In this document: piece by piece, positions 29,618-37,988 of the stretch | Numbering within the stretch: position 1 is the first letter of the stretch | How the letters are laid out: each line of letters starts with the position of its first letter | Assembly (NCBI RefSeq): GCF_004765605.1 | Contig: NZ_SRLC01000001.1 | Location: 434,001-498,000, forward strand | Reading direction: 5' to 3' | Length of the DNA: 64,000 nt | From: Hymenobacter aquaticus | Lineage (GTDB): Bacteria > Bacteroidota > Bacteroidia > Cytophagales > Hymenobacteraceae | Notes under the pieces: generated by a model | What the model was told of the DNA's origin: nothing | The model's database searches: none | The model's input: only the letters and a program-made list of their open reading frames with translations | Translations under genes and position numbers: made by a program

Positions 29618-30577
29618 TTACTTCGCCTTGCGGGCCAGCACTTTCTCCACGGCTTTCACGATGTCGTTTTCCATCAGGCCGTATTTCTCCATGAGCTGGT
29701 CGGGGGTGCCGCTCTCGCCGAAGGAGTCGTTGACGGCCACCATTTCCAGGGGCAGGGGCTCCTCGCGGCTCAGCAGCTGGGCGATGCTGTCGCCGAGGCC
29801 GCCGTTCATCTGGTGCTCTTCGGCCGACACGGCGCAGCCGGTCTTGCGCACCGAGGCCAGGATGGCTTGGGCGTCGAGGGGCTTGATGGTGTGGATGTTG
29901 ATGATTTCGGCGTCGATGCCTTTCTCGGCCAGGATGTGGCCGGCCAGGATGGCCTTCCATACCAGGTGGCCGGTGGCGAAGATGCTCACGTCGGCGCCTT
30001 CGTTCAGCAGTACGGCCTTGCCAATTTCGAACTTCTGGTCGGCGGGGGTGAAGTTGGGCACTACGGGGCGGCCGAAGCGCAGGTACACCGGGCCTTCGTG
30101 CTCGGCAATGGCAATGGTCGCGGCCTTGGTCTGGTTGAAGTCGCAGGGGTTGATGACCGTCATGTGGGGCAGCATCTTCATCATGCCCAGGTCTTCCAGA
30201 ATCTGGTGGGTGGCCCCGTCCTCGCCCAGCGTTACGCCGGCGTGGCTGGCGCAGATCTTCACGTTCTTATCCGAGTAGGCAATGCTCTGGCGGATCTGGT
30301 CGTAGACGCGGCCGGTGCTGAAGTTGGCAAACGTGCCGGTGAAGGGAATCTTGCCGCCGATGGTGAGGCCGGCCGCAATGCCCATCATGTTGGCTTCGGC
30401 AATGCCCACCTGGAAAAACCGCTCGGGGAAGTCTTTCTTAAAGGCATCCATCTTGAGCGAGCCGGTCAGGTCGGCGGTGAGGGCCACTACGTTCGGGTTG
30501 CTTTTGCCCAGCTCGTGCAAGCCCACGCCAAAGCCGGAGCGGGTGTCTTTTGATTCGGTGTAGGGGAAATCTTTCAT
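29618..30577 (-). CDS. Transketolase C-terminal subunit
   Basis: A 319-aa protein that is the second half of a split transketolase (pyrimidine-binding and C-terminal domains). It has the conserved HELGKSNPNVVALTADLTGSLKMDAFK, FFQVGIAEANMMGIAAGL, ASHAGVTLGEDGATHQILEDL and VYLRFGRP blocks. With the N-terminal subunit (32669-33547) it moves two-carbon units in the pentose phosphate pathway. Start ATG 30577; an upstream in-frame reading to 30697 covers repeat sequence. Unusually, the two subunits are separated here by a VWA gene and a GIY-YIG gene. Confidence 0.92.
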   Translation of the reverse strand: MKDFPYTESKDTRSGFGVGLHELGKSNPNVVALTADLTGSLKMDAFKKDFPERFFQVGIAEANMMGIAAGLTIGGKIPFTGTFANFSTGRVYDQIRQSIAYSDKNVKICASHAGVTLGEDGATHQILEDLGMMKMLPHMTVINPCDFNQTKAATIAIAEHEGPVYLRFGRPVVPNFTPADQKFEIGKAVLLNEGADVSIFATGHLVWKAILAGHILAEKGIDAEIINIHTIKPLDAQAILASVRKTGCAVSAEEHQMNGGLGDSIAQLLSREEPLPLEMVAVNDSFGESGTPDQLMEKYGLMENDIVKAVEKVLARKAK

Positions 30578-30644
30578 TCGGTATGGAAAGGGAAGTTTTG
30601 AGTTTCTTTTTGTGTCGTTGTTTCGTCCGGCAACGTTGTTTGTT

Positions 30645-31132
30645 CTGTCATCCTGAGCAAAGCGAAGGACCTTCCTCACCTCAGTGACCAGGCCCATTCA
30701 CTGCGAAGAAGCTCACAGCTCCGCGTAATTCAAGGTCAGCCACTGCGGGTTGGCCATTTCAATCAGCGCGTCTTTTTTCGCCCGCGTCCAGCCCTTTATC
30801 TCCTTCTCGCGGGCAATAGCGCCCTCGATGTGCTCGAAAGGCTCGACGTACACCCGGTTGTAGCAAAAATAGCGGCCGGCGAAGGTGCTACGGTTGCCCC
30901 GGTTATCGAAATGCTCCTGAATACGCCGCGCTACGTCATTCGTCACGCCGGTGTAGACCGAAGTCTTGGCCGGGTTGGTGACGATGTAGACGTAGTAGCA
31001 GTGGGCAAACATTGGGGGTTAGGGCGTTGGTATCAGGCTTGGTGGAATGACAGGTTTAGGACATTGGTATCAGGCTTGGTGGGGTAGGTGAGGAAGGTCC
31101 TTCACTCCACTTCGTTTCGTTCAGGATGACAG
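30645..31132. repeat. Inverted GTCATCCTGAGC...CTTCCTC arms bracketing the GIY-YIG gene
   Basis: The 36-bp segment 30645-30680 recurs inverted and slightly expanded at 31087-31132. A 19-bp direct repeat (TTGGTATCAGGCTTGGTGG) also occurs twice within 31025-31081. The GIY-YIG gene lies inside the arms. The same arm family forms the palindrome at 33764-33924. Confidence 0.72.
30713..31012 (-). CDS. GIY-YIG nuclease superfamily small protein
   Basis: A 99-aa single-domain protein. The N-terminus YYVYIVTNPAKTSVYTGVTNDVARRIQEHF has the GIY-YIG core (YVYI...YTG) with the catalytic Arg (RRIQEH), then a later Glu region (EREK-like, AREKEIKGW). Such UPF0213-like proteins are small, possibly DNA-acting enzymes. 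It lies inside inverted repeats between the transketolase halves and the VWA gene, so it may be a recent insertion. Confidence 0.85.
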   Translation of the reverse strand: MFAHCYYVYIVTNPAKTSVYTGVTNDVARRIQEHFDNRGNRSTFAGRYFCYNRVYVEPFEHIEGAIAREKEIKGWTRAKKDALIEMANPQWLTLNYAEL

Positions 31133-31145
31133 ACGAAGAAAAAGC

Positions 31146-32546
31146 TCATTTGTTAAACATGCTCACCGAGCTGGTCTGCCCGCTGCGAATCGTGAAGTTG
31201 CGCACGTCGGTGAACTTGCTGCCGGTGGCCGTGGCGGTGCGGAACACCAGGCGGTAGGCGCCCGGCTGCATGGGCAGGTTGATCTTGCTGCTGCCTTCGG
31301 GCAGGGTATACACCCAGGTTTGCGACTCGTCGTTGTTCAGGCGGTAGATGCTGCCGTAGCCTTTCAGGTCCGTCACGATGTTGAGCGTGCCGGGCGCGTC
31401 GTAGGTAACGGCCGTTTCCTGGCCCTGCCGGATGCTGACGCGGCGCACGATGCGGGGCAGGGTGAGCAGCTCCACTTCATAGTTGCCGGCCAGCAGCTTC
31501 TGCTTGGTGCCGAAGTTCAGGCTGACCACCGTGGCCGGGTTGCCCGCCGCCCGCACCACCGCCTGCACCTTGCCGTATGGGTTCGGCGCTATGTTCGGCG
31601 ACTGTAGGACCAGCACGCCCTGGGGCGTTTTGTATGTCAGCACGTTGGCCTTGCCGGGCCGGATGGCCAGGTTCGGCTGCCGGATGGGCGGCACCGTGTT
31701 GATGACCAGGTCGTAGCTCTGCAGCGCGTCGATGTCGAGCACGTCGGGCTTGCCCTGCGCGTCGCGGTAGTGCACGTAGTTGTACTCCGGCGTTTCCGTC
31801 ACGTTGTTGACGAAGGTCAGGTTCACGTTGCTTTCCACCGGCTTGCCCGCCTCGTCGGTCAGGTTCACGCTGACCGTGGTTTTGGTCAGCGTCTGGGCAA
31901 TAACGTTGTCGAGCACCTGGCGGAAGGTCTTCACGTCGGCCGCGTTGTAGTACTGGCCCAGGCATTCGAGCTGCTTGCCAAACTCCTTTTCCGCCCCGAT
32001 GCCGATAACGAACGGCTTGAGGAAAATCCGCTTCCGTTGCAGGGCAATGGAGGTGGCGCACGGGTCGCCTTTGCAGGATTCCAGGCCGTCGGTAATCAGA
32101 ATCAGCACGTTGCGGGCGGTTTTGTCGGTCGGAAAGTCGTTAGCGGCCTGCTGCAGCGAGTAGGTAATCGGCGTGTTGCCGCGGGGCTCGATCTGCTTGA
32201 GCTTGTCCTTGATGGCCTTGGCGTTTTTGGCGGCAAAAGGCACTTCCAGGCGCGAGTCCTCGCAGTTGTTTTCCTCCTTGCCATACAGGTGGCCGTAGGG
32301 CCGCAGGGCCAGCTCCAGGTTGGGGTAGGCGTTGAGCGAGTCGGCCATCTTCGAGAGCAGACTCTTGGCTACGTCCATCCGGGCCCGGCCTTCCCAGGGC
32401 GCCATCATCGAGCCCGAGGCATCGAGCAGGAACAGGATGCGCGTCACGCGCGGCTTTTCCGGCGGCACGTTCTGGGCATGAGCTTCCGAAGCCGGCCACG
32501 CGGCCCGCAACAGCACCCAGCACAGAACGATGGTTAAGCGGCGCAT
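31146..32546 (-). CDS. VWA-domain exported protein
   Basis: A 466-aa exported protein. A signal peptide (MRRLTIVLCWVLLRAAWPASEAHA) precedes a von Willebrand A domain (about 35-215) with the MIDAS motif FLLDASGSMMAP, a conserved LITDGLESCKGD and later ligand sites, followed by several beta-rich repeats. MIDAS proteins bind divalent metal ions and partner proteins; this one has no identified partner. ATG 32546 is used in place of GTG 32558. It is the gene next to the transketolase N-terminal subunit, with 122 bp between them. Confidence 0.88.
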   Translation of the reverse strand: MRRLTIVLCWVLLRAAWPASEAHAQNVPPEKPRVTRILFLLDASGSMMAPWEGRARMDVAKSLLSKMADSLNAYPNLELALRPYGHLYGKEENNCEDSRLEVPFAAKNAKAIKDKLKQIEPRGNTPITYSLQQAANDFPTDKTARNVLILITDGLESCKGDPCATSIALQRKRIFLKPFVIGIGAEKEFGKQLECLGQYYNAADVKTFRQVLDNVIAQTLTKTTVSVNLTDEAGKPVESNVNLTFVNNVTETPEYNYVHYRDAQGKPDVLDIDALQSYDLVINTVPPIRQPNLAIRPGKANVLTYKTPQGVLVLQSPNIAPNPYGKVQAVVRAAGNPATVVSLNFGTKQKLLAGNYEVELLTLPRIVRRVSIRQGQETAVTYDAPGTLNIVTDLKGYGSIYRLNNDESQTWVYTLPEGSSKINLPMQPGAYRLVFRTATATGSKFTDVRNFTIRSGQTSSVSMFNK

Positions 32547-32668
32547 ACGAAACCTCACCCCCGGCCCCTCTCCACAGGAGAGGGGAGCCTGACGACTTTT
32601 GTTGAAACGACCTCCTGTAGACCTTATTGCTACCTACCGCGCCGACTGCAAGCAGCGGAATCGGTGAT

Positions 32669-33547
32669 TTAGTAGTCCGATGCCTGCTCGACCAGCAGCT
32701 GCTGCAGCGCTTTTTCCAGCTGCTCGTCGTTCGGGGCGGTGCCGTGCCACTTGTGGGTGCCCATCATGTAGTCGACGCCGAAGCCCATCTGGGTGTCCAT
32801 CAGGATCATCGTGGGCTGGCCCTGGCCGCTGAGCTTACCGGCTTCTTCCAGGGTCGGAATCAGCTGGTCGAAGTCGTTGCCGTCGGTTTCGAGCACGCGC
32901 CAGCCGAAAGCTTCGAACTTGGCGCGCAGGTTGCCCAGGTCCATGATTTCCTCGGTCGAGCCGTCGATCTGCTGGCCGTTGCGGTCCACGATGCCAATCA
33001 GGTTATCTACTTTGTGGTGGGGGGCATACATGGCCGCTTCCCACACCTGGCCTTCCTCCAGCTCGCCGTCGCCCATGAGCACGTACACGAGGCCGTTGTC
33101 GCCGTTGAGTTTCTTGGCCTGGGCCGCGCCGATGGCCACGCTCATGCCCTGGCCCAATGAGCCCGAGGCAATGCGGATACCGGGCAGGTGCTCGTGGGTG
33201 GCGGGGTGGCCCTGGAGGCGGGAGTTGAGCTTGCGGAAGGTAGCCAGCTCACTCACCGGGAAGTAGCCCGAGCGGGCCAGCACCGAGTAGAACACGGGCG
33301 AAATGTGGCCATTCGACAGGAAAAACAGGTCTTCGCCTTCGCCTTGCATGCTGAAGCTGGGGTTGTGCTTCATGATGCGGAAGTACAGGGCGACCAGCAG
33401 ATCGGTGCAGCCGAGCGAGCCGCCGGGGTGGCCCGAGTTGACGGCGTGCACCATGCGCACGATGTCGCGGCGCACCTGGGCCGCAGTTTGCTTCAGCTCC
33501 GCCACGCTCTTGGGCGCGGTGGCGGTAAGGGTATTTTCCTGGGACAT
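32669..33547 (-). CDS. Transketolase N-terminal subunit
   Basis: A 292-aa protein, the thiamine-diphosphate-binding half of a split transketolase. It shows VNSGHPGGSLGCTDLLVALYF, FFLSNGHISPVFYSVLAR, the ThDP-motif stretch LMGDGELEEGQVWEA...IGIVDRNGQ and GTHKWHG. ATG 33547 was chosen because the upstream part to 33619 is intergenic. It pairs with the C-terminal subunit at 29618. The gene order here is N-half, VWA, GIY-YIG, C-half, all minus strand. Confidence 0.93.
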   Translation of the reverse strand: MSQENTLTATAPKSVAELKQTAAQVRRDIVRMVHAVNSGHPGGSLGCTDLLVALYFRIMKHNPSFSMQGEGEDLFFLSNGHISPVFYSVLARSGYFPVSELATFRKLNSRLQGHPATHEHLPGIRIASGSLGQGMSVAIGAAQAKKLNGDNGLVYVLMGDGELEEGQVWEAAMYAPHHKVDNLIGIVDRNGQQIDGSTEEIMDLGNLRAKFEAFGWRVLETDGNDFDQLIPTLEEAGKLSGQGQPTMILMDTQMGFGVDYMMGTHKWHGTAPNDEQLEKALQQLLVEQASDY

Positions 33548-33673
33548 GGAGAAATAAGGAAGAGGGTTTAGGCTGGCAAAGGTAACGGTCTTGGCGAAGC
33601 CGCCCAGCCTAAGCGCCAAGGCTTCTTACCGCAACCGTTCACGATAGGCGGGTTTTTAAGGTGCTCAGGTGCT

Positions 33674-33760
33674 AATGTGGGGTAATGGGCTAGTTCTTAA
33701 TGTGGGGAATGTGGGGAGAATGTGAGAAATGTGGCTGAATGCGGGGAATGTGAGAAATGA
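33674..33760. repeat. Tandem AATGTGGGG/AATGTGAG units
   Basis: About ten imperfect AATGTGGG-type units run through 33674-33760 with no mirrored arm nearby. The opening GTGCTCAGGTGCTAATGTGG (33661-33680) recurs in related form at both ends of the larger inverted structure at 52351-52694. Confidence 0.7.
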
Positions 33761-33763
33761 AGT

Positions 33764-33924
33764 TCTGTCATTCTGAGCGTGCGAAGGACCTTCCTCTTTT
33801 GGGTTACAAGCCTTGGTAAACGCACAAAGCCCTTTACCATCAGCGTGGTAAAGGGCTTTGTCACGTTGGCAAAAGCTATAGTGGGGTAGGCGAGGAAGGT
33901 CCTTCGCAAGCTCAGGATGACAGA
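33764..33924. repeat. Palindromic element GTCATTCTGAGC...CCTTCCTC with internal terminator
   Basis: Arms of 33 bp at 33764-33796 and 33892-33924 match as reverse complements with two mismatches. Between them, 33824-33839 and 33846-33861 form a perfect 16-bp stem (CAAAGCCCTTTACCA type) that can end transcription. It sits between bcp and the transketolase gene. Confidence 0.85.
33824..33861. terminator. 16-bp-stem hairpin terminator nested in a palindrome
   Basis: Positions 33824-33839 and 33846-33861 are perfectly complementary around a 6-base loop. It lies between the minus-strand genes bcp and transketolase N-subunit, so it probably limits read-through from upstream. Confidence 0.65.
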
Positions 33925-33944
33925 ATAAACGACACTGCCGACAC

Positions 33945-34391
33945 CTAAATCAGCTGTGCCGCGTGGTTCTTGGTGTCTACTTTCTCGATGACCTTCTCGA
34001 TGATGCCCTGCTCGTCGATCAGGAAGGTGTGGCGCATGGTACCCATGTACTTGCGGCCGTACATGGATTTTTCCTGCCACACGCCGTAGGCTTCCACGAT
34101 TTTCTTGTCGGTATCGACCAGCAGGGGGAAGGGCAGCTCGTACTTCAGGGCAAACTTCTGGTGCGACTTGCCGCTGTCGATGCTCACGCCGATAACCTGC
34201 ACGTTTTTGGCCGTCAGCTCTTCCTGATGGTCGCGCAGGTTGCAGGCCTGGGCCGTGCAGCCGGGCGTATCGTCTTTGGGGTAGAAGTAGAGGGCGACTT
34301 TCTTGCCGCGCAAATCTTGCAGACGGATCAGGTTGCCGTCCTGGTCGGGGGCTTCGAAGTCGGGGGCGGGGGTGCCGGGGGTGAGGGCCAT
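33945..34391 (-). CDS. bcp: Thioredoxin-dependent thiol peroxidase Bcp (peroxiredoxin Q)
   Basis: A 148-aa peroxiredoxin of the Bcp/PrxQ class that reduces hydrogen peroxide and organic peroxides with electrons from thioredoxin. The peroxidatic C45 and resolving C50 lie in FYPKDDTPGCTAQACNLRD, the standard Bcp layout, and the GTMRHTFLIDEQGII region is conserved. Start ATG 34391. It lies after the lipocalin gene, 9 bp downstream, same strand. Confidence 0.95.
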   Translation of the reverse strand: MALTPGTPAPDFEAPDQDGNLIRLQDLRGKKVALYFYPKDDTPGCTAQACNLRDHQEELTAKNVQVIGVSIDSGKSHQKFALKYELPFPLLVDTDKKIVEAYGVWQEKSMYGRKYMGTMRHTFLIDEQGIIEKVIEKVDTKNHAAQLI

Positions 34392-34400
34392 GCGGAGCAG

Positions 34401-34979
34401 TTACGGTTTGTCGGTGATGGGTTGGGGCGTAAAAATCAGGTTTTCCGTCGGAAAACCCAGCGAATGGGCCAGCCCCACGAGCCGGTCGCGGATGGGGCGC
34501 TCCAGGTGGGGCGTGCGGCACAGCAGCCACAGGTTCTGGCGGCTGGGCTCCCCCACCAGGGCGTAGCGGTACTCCGGGTCGTGGTCCAGAATCCAGTAGT
34601 CGCCCTCGAAGGGCCAGAAAAAGCTCACCCGCAGCTTGGCGTTGGTTTTGGTGTCGACGATGCGGGCCGTGCCCTGCACCGATTCTACCGGGCCGTTCAC
34701 GTCTTCCTGGTGGCAGGTATTCAGCACCGACACCTTGCCGTTGGGCAACAGCTTGTAGCGGGCCGTGACATGCTCGCAGCCTTTCTCGAAGCGCGTGGGC
34801 AGGCGGGCTATTTCGTACCAGAGCCCCATGTAGCGGTGTACGTCGACGTGGGGCGCCACGGGCAGCGGGGCGTAGAGCTTGCGGCGGATGTAGGTGTAAG
34901 CGGCAATGCCGGTGGCAAGGGTAGCCGCGGCGGCCCCGAGAATAACCGGTTGGCGGCGTTTGAGCAGATTGTTGGCCAT
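34401..34979 (-). CDS. Lipocalin (Blc-like), membrane-anchored
   Basis: A 192-aa Blc/apolipoprotein-D-like protein. A hydrophobic N-terminus (residues 11-30) anchors or exports it. The lipocalin signature VDVHRYMGLWYEIARLPTRFEKGCEHVTARY (about 46-75) includes the GxW, and the VNGPVESVQGTARI and WILDHDPEYRYALVGEPSR strands follow. These bind lipids or small hydrophobic molecules, often for membrane maintenance. Bcp follows 9 bp later, suggesting an operon linked to stress. Confidence 0.9.
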   Translation of the reverse strand: MANNLLKRRQPVILGAAAATLATGIAAYTYIRRKLYAPLPVAPHVDVHRYMGLWYEIARLPTRFEKGCEHVTARYKLLPNGKVSVLNTCHQEDVNGPVESVQGTARIVDTKTNAKLRVSFFWPFEGDYWILDHDPEYRYALVGEPSRQNLWLLCRTPHLERPIRDRLVGLAHSLGFPTENLIFTPQPITDKP

Positions 34980-34999
34980 TGGAGTCAGGTGTAAGAGCA

Positions 35000-35082
35000 G
35001 TAGCGCGAACGGTGTAGTCCGCGTGGCAGAACGAAAATCGTTGTGAAGGCGCGGGGTACGCGAACTACACAGTTCGCGCTAC
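35000..35082. repeat. Palindrome GTAGCGCGAAC...GTTCGCGCTAC, 25-bp arms
   Basis: Arms 35000-35024 and 35058-35082 match as reverse complements with three mismatches (GTAGCGCGAACxGTGTAGT). The spacer is 33 bp. It lies between the lipocalin and M23 genes, both minus strand. No T-run. Confidence 0.8.
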
Positions 35083-35121
35083 CGGTTTACGGGCAGACCT
35101 GTTGAGAAGATACCGAACAAA

Positions 35122-35147
35122 AAAGGCGGACCCTGCGGCCCGCCTTT
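35122..35147 (-). terminator. Terminator after the M23 peptidase gene
   Basis: AAAGGCGG (35122-35129) pairs with CCGCCTTT (35140-35147). On the minus strand T-rich sequence follows. It lies 12 bp after the gene stop. Confidence 0.7.
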
Positions 35148-35158
35148 CCCGGCAATTT

Positions 35159-37147
35159 CTACAGATTAAAGCTCAGCACCTTTTCATTGCCGGCCTGGTC
35201 GGTGATGCGTAGCGTGGCCGGGCCGCGCAGGGGCGGGCCCACCGTGTCGCGGGGCTCGGTGAAGAGCGTGGAGTTCTTGTACTCGTAGCGCAGCAGCCGG
35301 AACCGCCCACCCACCAGCAGCGTGTAGCTGTTCAGGCCCGAGAGGTTGTCGCCGACCTGGAAGGTAAGCCCGCCGGGGCCGCGCTTCACCAGCCGGGCCG
35401 AGGGCGGAATCGTGTCGGAGAAAATGCGGAACTGCCCGAACACCTTGGCCGGAAACGTCACCTGGTTGCCTTCCCACTTGCCGCCCACGTAGCTGCGGCC
35501 CCCGCGGGCATTCACCAGATACACGGCCGAATGCTCCTTGTCGGCCACTTCCGCCGGGGGCTTGAGCGTGACGCGCAGGGGCAGATACAACGACTGGCGC
35601 GGGCTGTGCACCGTCCAGGCGCCGTCCTTGTAGCTGGTTTGCAGGTACAGGGTGTCGAACAGCGTCTGGGGCGCGAAGCTCAGGTTCAGGAAGTTGTCGG
35701 CGTAGCCCTGCTCGGTGCCGGCCGGAATCAGGGCCTGCCGGTCGAAGCGCTTGGTGACGGTGCCGAACCGGATGGAGTCGGGCAGGCCGGCGCGCAGGTC
35801 GTAGAGGTACACGTTCTGGCTCTGGGTCGTGTAGCTGGGCTTGAGCTCCAGGCGGCGGGAGCCGCGCAGCAGCACGGCGTTGCCGCTTTGCCGGGCCGTG
35901 TCGGGGTCGGCGGCAATGACCTTGAGGATGTTGCGGGTTATTTCCCAGCGCAGGGCCGGCTTTTTCACCGCCGCGCTCCGGGTTTTGGTGTACTCCGGCT
36001 TCCGGCCGCGCAGCACGAACGAGAGGGGCGTGGTGTTGCCGTAGGAGTCGCTCATCAGCACTTCCACGGCATAAATCTGGCCGTCTTCCACCCGCAGCTT
36101 GCCCTTGCCGGGGCCGGTGGTGTACATGGTCAGGTCGTTGCCGTCGTCCACGAACAGCTTTTGCAGGGTGCGGCCCTGGGTCATCATCCACTCGTAGTCC
36201 ACGTGCTGGTTCACGGTGCGCGTGCCGGTGGGGAAGGGCACGTTGTCGACCACGTGCGAATACAGCGGCTGCCCGTTCACCTTGACTTCCACCTTCTGCA
36301 GGCCGTTCTTGTTCCAGGCGTTATCGTACCGGTCGAAGGCTTGCAGCAGCACGCCCACGGTGCCGTAGGCATTGATGGTGTCGGGCCAGGTGGTGGCCAC
36401 GCCGGCCGCCGGAGCCACTTTGGGCACGAACACGGCCTTGTCGAAGCGGCCCTGCACCCGGGCCTCGATGGTCAGCGGCTCCACGGCAAAGGCCTGCAAT
36501 GTGGGGGCCACGTGGTCCTGAATTTCGCTGAAGCCGCCCCACTGCAAGGGGTTGAGCTGGTTGTCCTGGGCGTCGCGCACTTCCCAGTGCACGTGCGGGC
36601 CGGCCGAGCCGCCGGTGTTGCCCGAAAGGGCCACCACTTCGCCGCGCTTCACCGGAAACTGGTCCTTGTTGAAGAACAGCTCCAACTCGTAGGTTTGCTT
36701 TTCGTACTGCTTTTCCCGCAGAAAAGCCGCCGCCGGCCCCTGAAACTGGTTCAGGTGCCCGTACACGGTGGTCAGCCCGTTGGGGTGGGTGATGTAGAGC
36801 ACGTTGCCGTAGCCGAAGGCCGACTGCTTCAGGCGCGAAATGTAGCCGTCGGCCGAGGCGTAGACCGGCAGATCCGTGCGGCCGTCGGTTTTGATGTCGA
36901 GGCCGCCGTGGAAGTGGTTGGGGCGCAGCTCGCCCATGCTGGCGGCCAGAAAGTTGGGCTGCCCGGGCTTGATGGGAAACAGAAAGTAGCCCGGGGCCAC
37001 CGCCGGCCGGGGCGCGCCGCCAGCCGGCTTGGGCTTCCGCAGCGAATCGGCCTCCTGGCCGGCCATGGGGGCGGGGCGCAAGCTCATGGTGGTGAGCAGC
37101 GTGAGCAATAAAACGGAGGTTTTTCCCCGCAAAGATGGATGCAGCAC
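35159..37147 (-). CDS. M23 family metallopeptidase, exported
   Basis: A 662-aa exported protein. A hydrophobic N-terminus precedes a LytM/M23 domain (about 70-200) with the zinc ligands in NHFHGGLDIKTDGR and GPHVHWEVRD, then a long C-terminal region rich in beta-strands. Such proteins cut or bind peptidoglycan crosslinks or act as EnvC-like scaffolds; the metal-ligand set looks intact, so enzymatic activity is possible. GTG 37147 gives a full signal peptide. It begins 6 bp after the FAA-hydrolase gene and ends in the terminator at 35122. Confidence 0.88.
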   Translation of the reverse strand: MLHPSLRGKTSVLLLTLLTTMSLRPAPMAGQEADSLRKPKPAGGAPRPAVAPGYFLFPIKPGQPNFLAASMGELRPNHFHGGLDIKTDGRTDLPVYASADGYISRLKQSAFGYGNVLYITHPNGLTTVYGHLNQFQGPAAAFLREKQYEKQTYELELFFNKDQFPVKRGEVVALSGNTGGSAGPHVHWEVRDAQDNQLNPLQWGGFSEIQDHVAPTLQAFAVEPLTIEARVQGRFDKAVFVPKVAPAAGVATTWPDTINAYGTVGVLLQAFDRYDNAWNKNGLQKVEVKVNGQPLYSHVVDNVPFPTGTRTVNQHVDYEWMMTQGRTLQKLFVDDGNDLTMYTTGPGKGKLRVEDGQIYAVEVLMSDSYGNTTPLSFVLRGRKPEYTKTRSAAVKKPALRWEITRNILKVIAADPDTARQSGNAVLLRGSRRLELKPSYTTQSQNVYLYDLRAGLPDSIRFGTVTKRFDRQALIPAGTEQGYADNFLNLSFAPQTLFDTLYLQTSYKDGAWTVHSPRQSLYLPLRVTLKPPAEVADKEHSAVYLVNARGGRSYVGGKWEGNQVTFPAKVFGQFRIFSDTIPPSARLVKRGPGGLTFQVGDNLSGLNSYTLLVGGRFRLLRYEYKNSTLFTEPRDTVGPPLRGPATLRITDQAGNEKVLSFNL

Positions 37148-37153
37148 TCGACT

Positions 37154-37768
37154 TTACTTTACCGCCAGTTCCAACACCTTCTCGTCCTCCAGGTAGCCCG
37201 TAAGCTGGTCGCCAATCTGCACGGGCCCCACGCCGCTGGGCGTGCCAGTAAAGATTAAGTCCCCCATTTTCAGGGTGATAAAGCGCGAAATGTAGGCAAT
37301 CTGGGCCGCGAAGTTGTGCAGCATCATGCCCGAGTTGCCGCGCTGCTTCACTTCGCCGTTCACTTCCAGGTGGAAGTTGATGTTGGCCAGATCGGCAAAC
37401 TCGGCTACCGGCTTAAACGTGGGCGACAAAGGCGCCGAGCCGTCGAAGCCTTTGGCCAGGTCCCAAGGCAGGCCCTTGGTCTTGGCCTTGCTTTGCAGGT
37501 CGCGGGCCGTGAAGTCGATGCCCAGGCCGATGGCGTCGAAGTAGGTGTGGGCAAACTTGGGGTCGATGTTCTTGCCATTTTTGCTCACGCGCAGCACCAG
37601 CTCGATTTCGTGGTGAATGTCGGTCGAGAAATCGGGGTAGAAGAAGGGCATGCCGCGCTGCAGCAGGGCGGTTTCGGGCTTGGTGAAGATGACGGGCTCG
37701 TCGGGCGTTTCGTTGTTTAGTTCGGCAATATGTTCGGCGTAGTTGCGGCCGATGCAGAGTATTTTCAT
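37154..37768 (-). CDS. Fumarylacetoacetate hydrolase family protein
   Basis: A 204-aa FAH-family protein. The catalytic-metal region FSTDIHHEIELVLRV (acidic residues E and D ligands), GIDFTARDLQ, GFDGSAPL, the LNFH...VNGEVKQRGNSGMM strand and the DLIFTGTPSGVG block are all typical. These enzymes split C-C bonds in acylpyruvates or decarboxylate oxaloacetate; the substrate is not readable. ATG 37768 replaces an upstream reading (37804). It is 6 bp before the M23 gene. Confidence 0.9.
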   Translation of the reverse strand: MKILCIGRNYAEHIAELNNETPDEPVIFTKPETALLQRGMPFFYPDFSTDIHHEIELVLRVSKNGKNIDPKFAHTYFDAIGLGIDFTARDLQSKAKTKGLPWDLAKGFDGSAPLSPTFKPVAEFADLANINFHLEVNGEVKQRGNSGMMLHNFAAQIAYISRFITLKMGDLIFTGTPSGVGPVQIGDQLTGYLEDEKVLELAVK

Positions 37769-37988
37769 GGAGGAGAAGTCGAGAGGAAAAAGGTATTTGG
37801 CCAAAAATAGCGGTTATTCGCGGCCCAGAAAATCAAAATGCCGCCTACGTAACGTCGGCCGCCGCCGTTGGAATGCCCGGGCCTAAACATTTTACCCGCC
37901 GCTCGTCGTATAGCAGCCCAATAGGCCGCGGCAGCCACCGTTGGGTTTTGCCGCGCCGCGCTTCCGTCCTCTCTAACTTCGACGCCAC

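Noticed and set aside
30578..30697. Upstream extension of the transketolase C-subunit
   Set aside because: The extra residues come from the GTCATCCTGAGC repeat arm and are not family sequence.
35531..37111. 526-aa plus-strand frame opposite the M23 peptidase gene
   Set aside because: It is an antisense frame with His/Gly/Val-rich nonsense composition.
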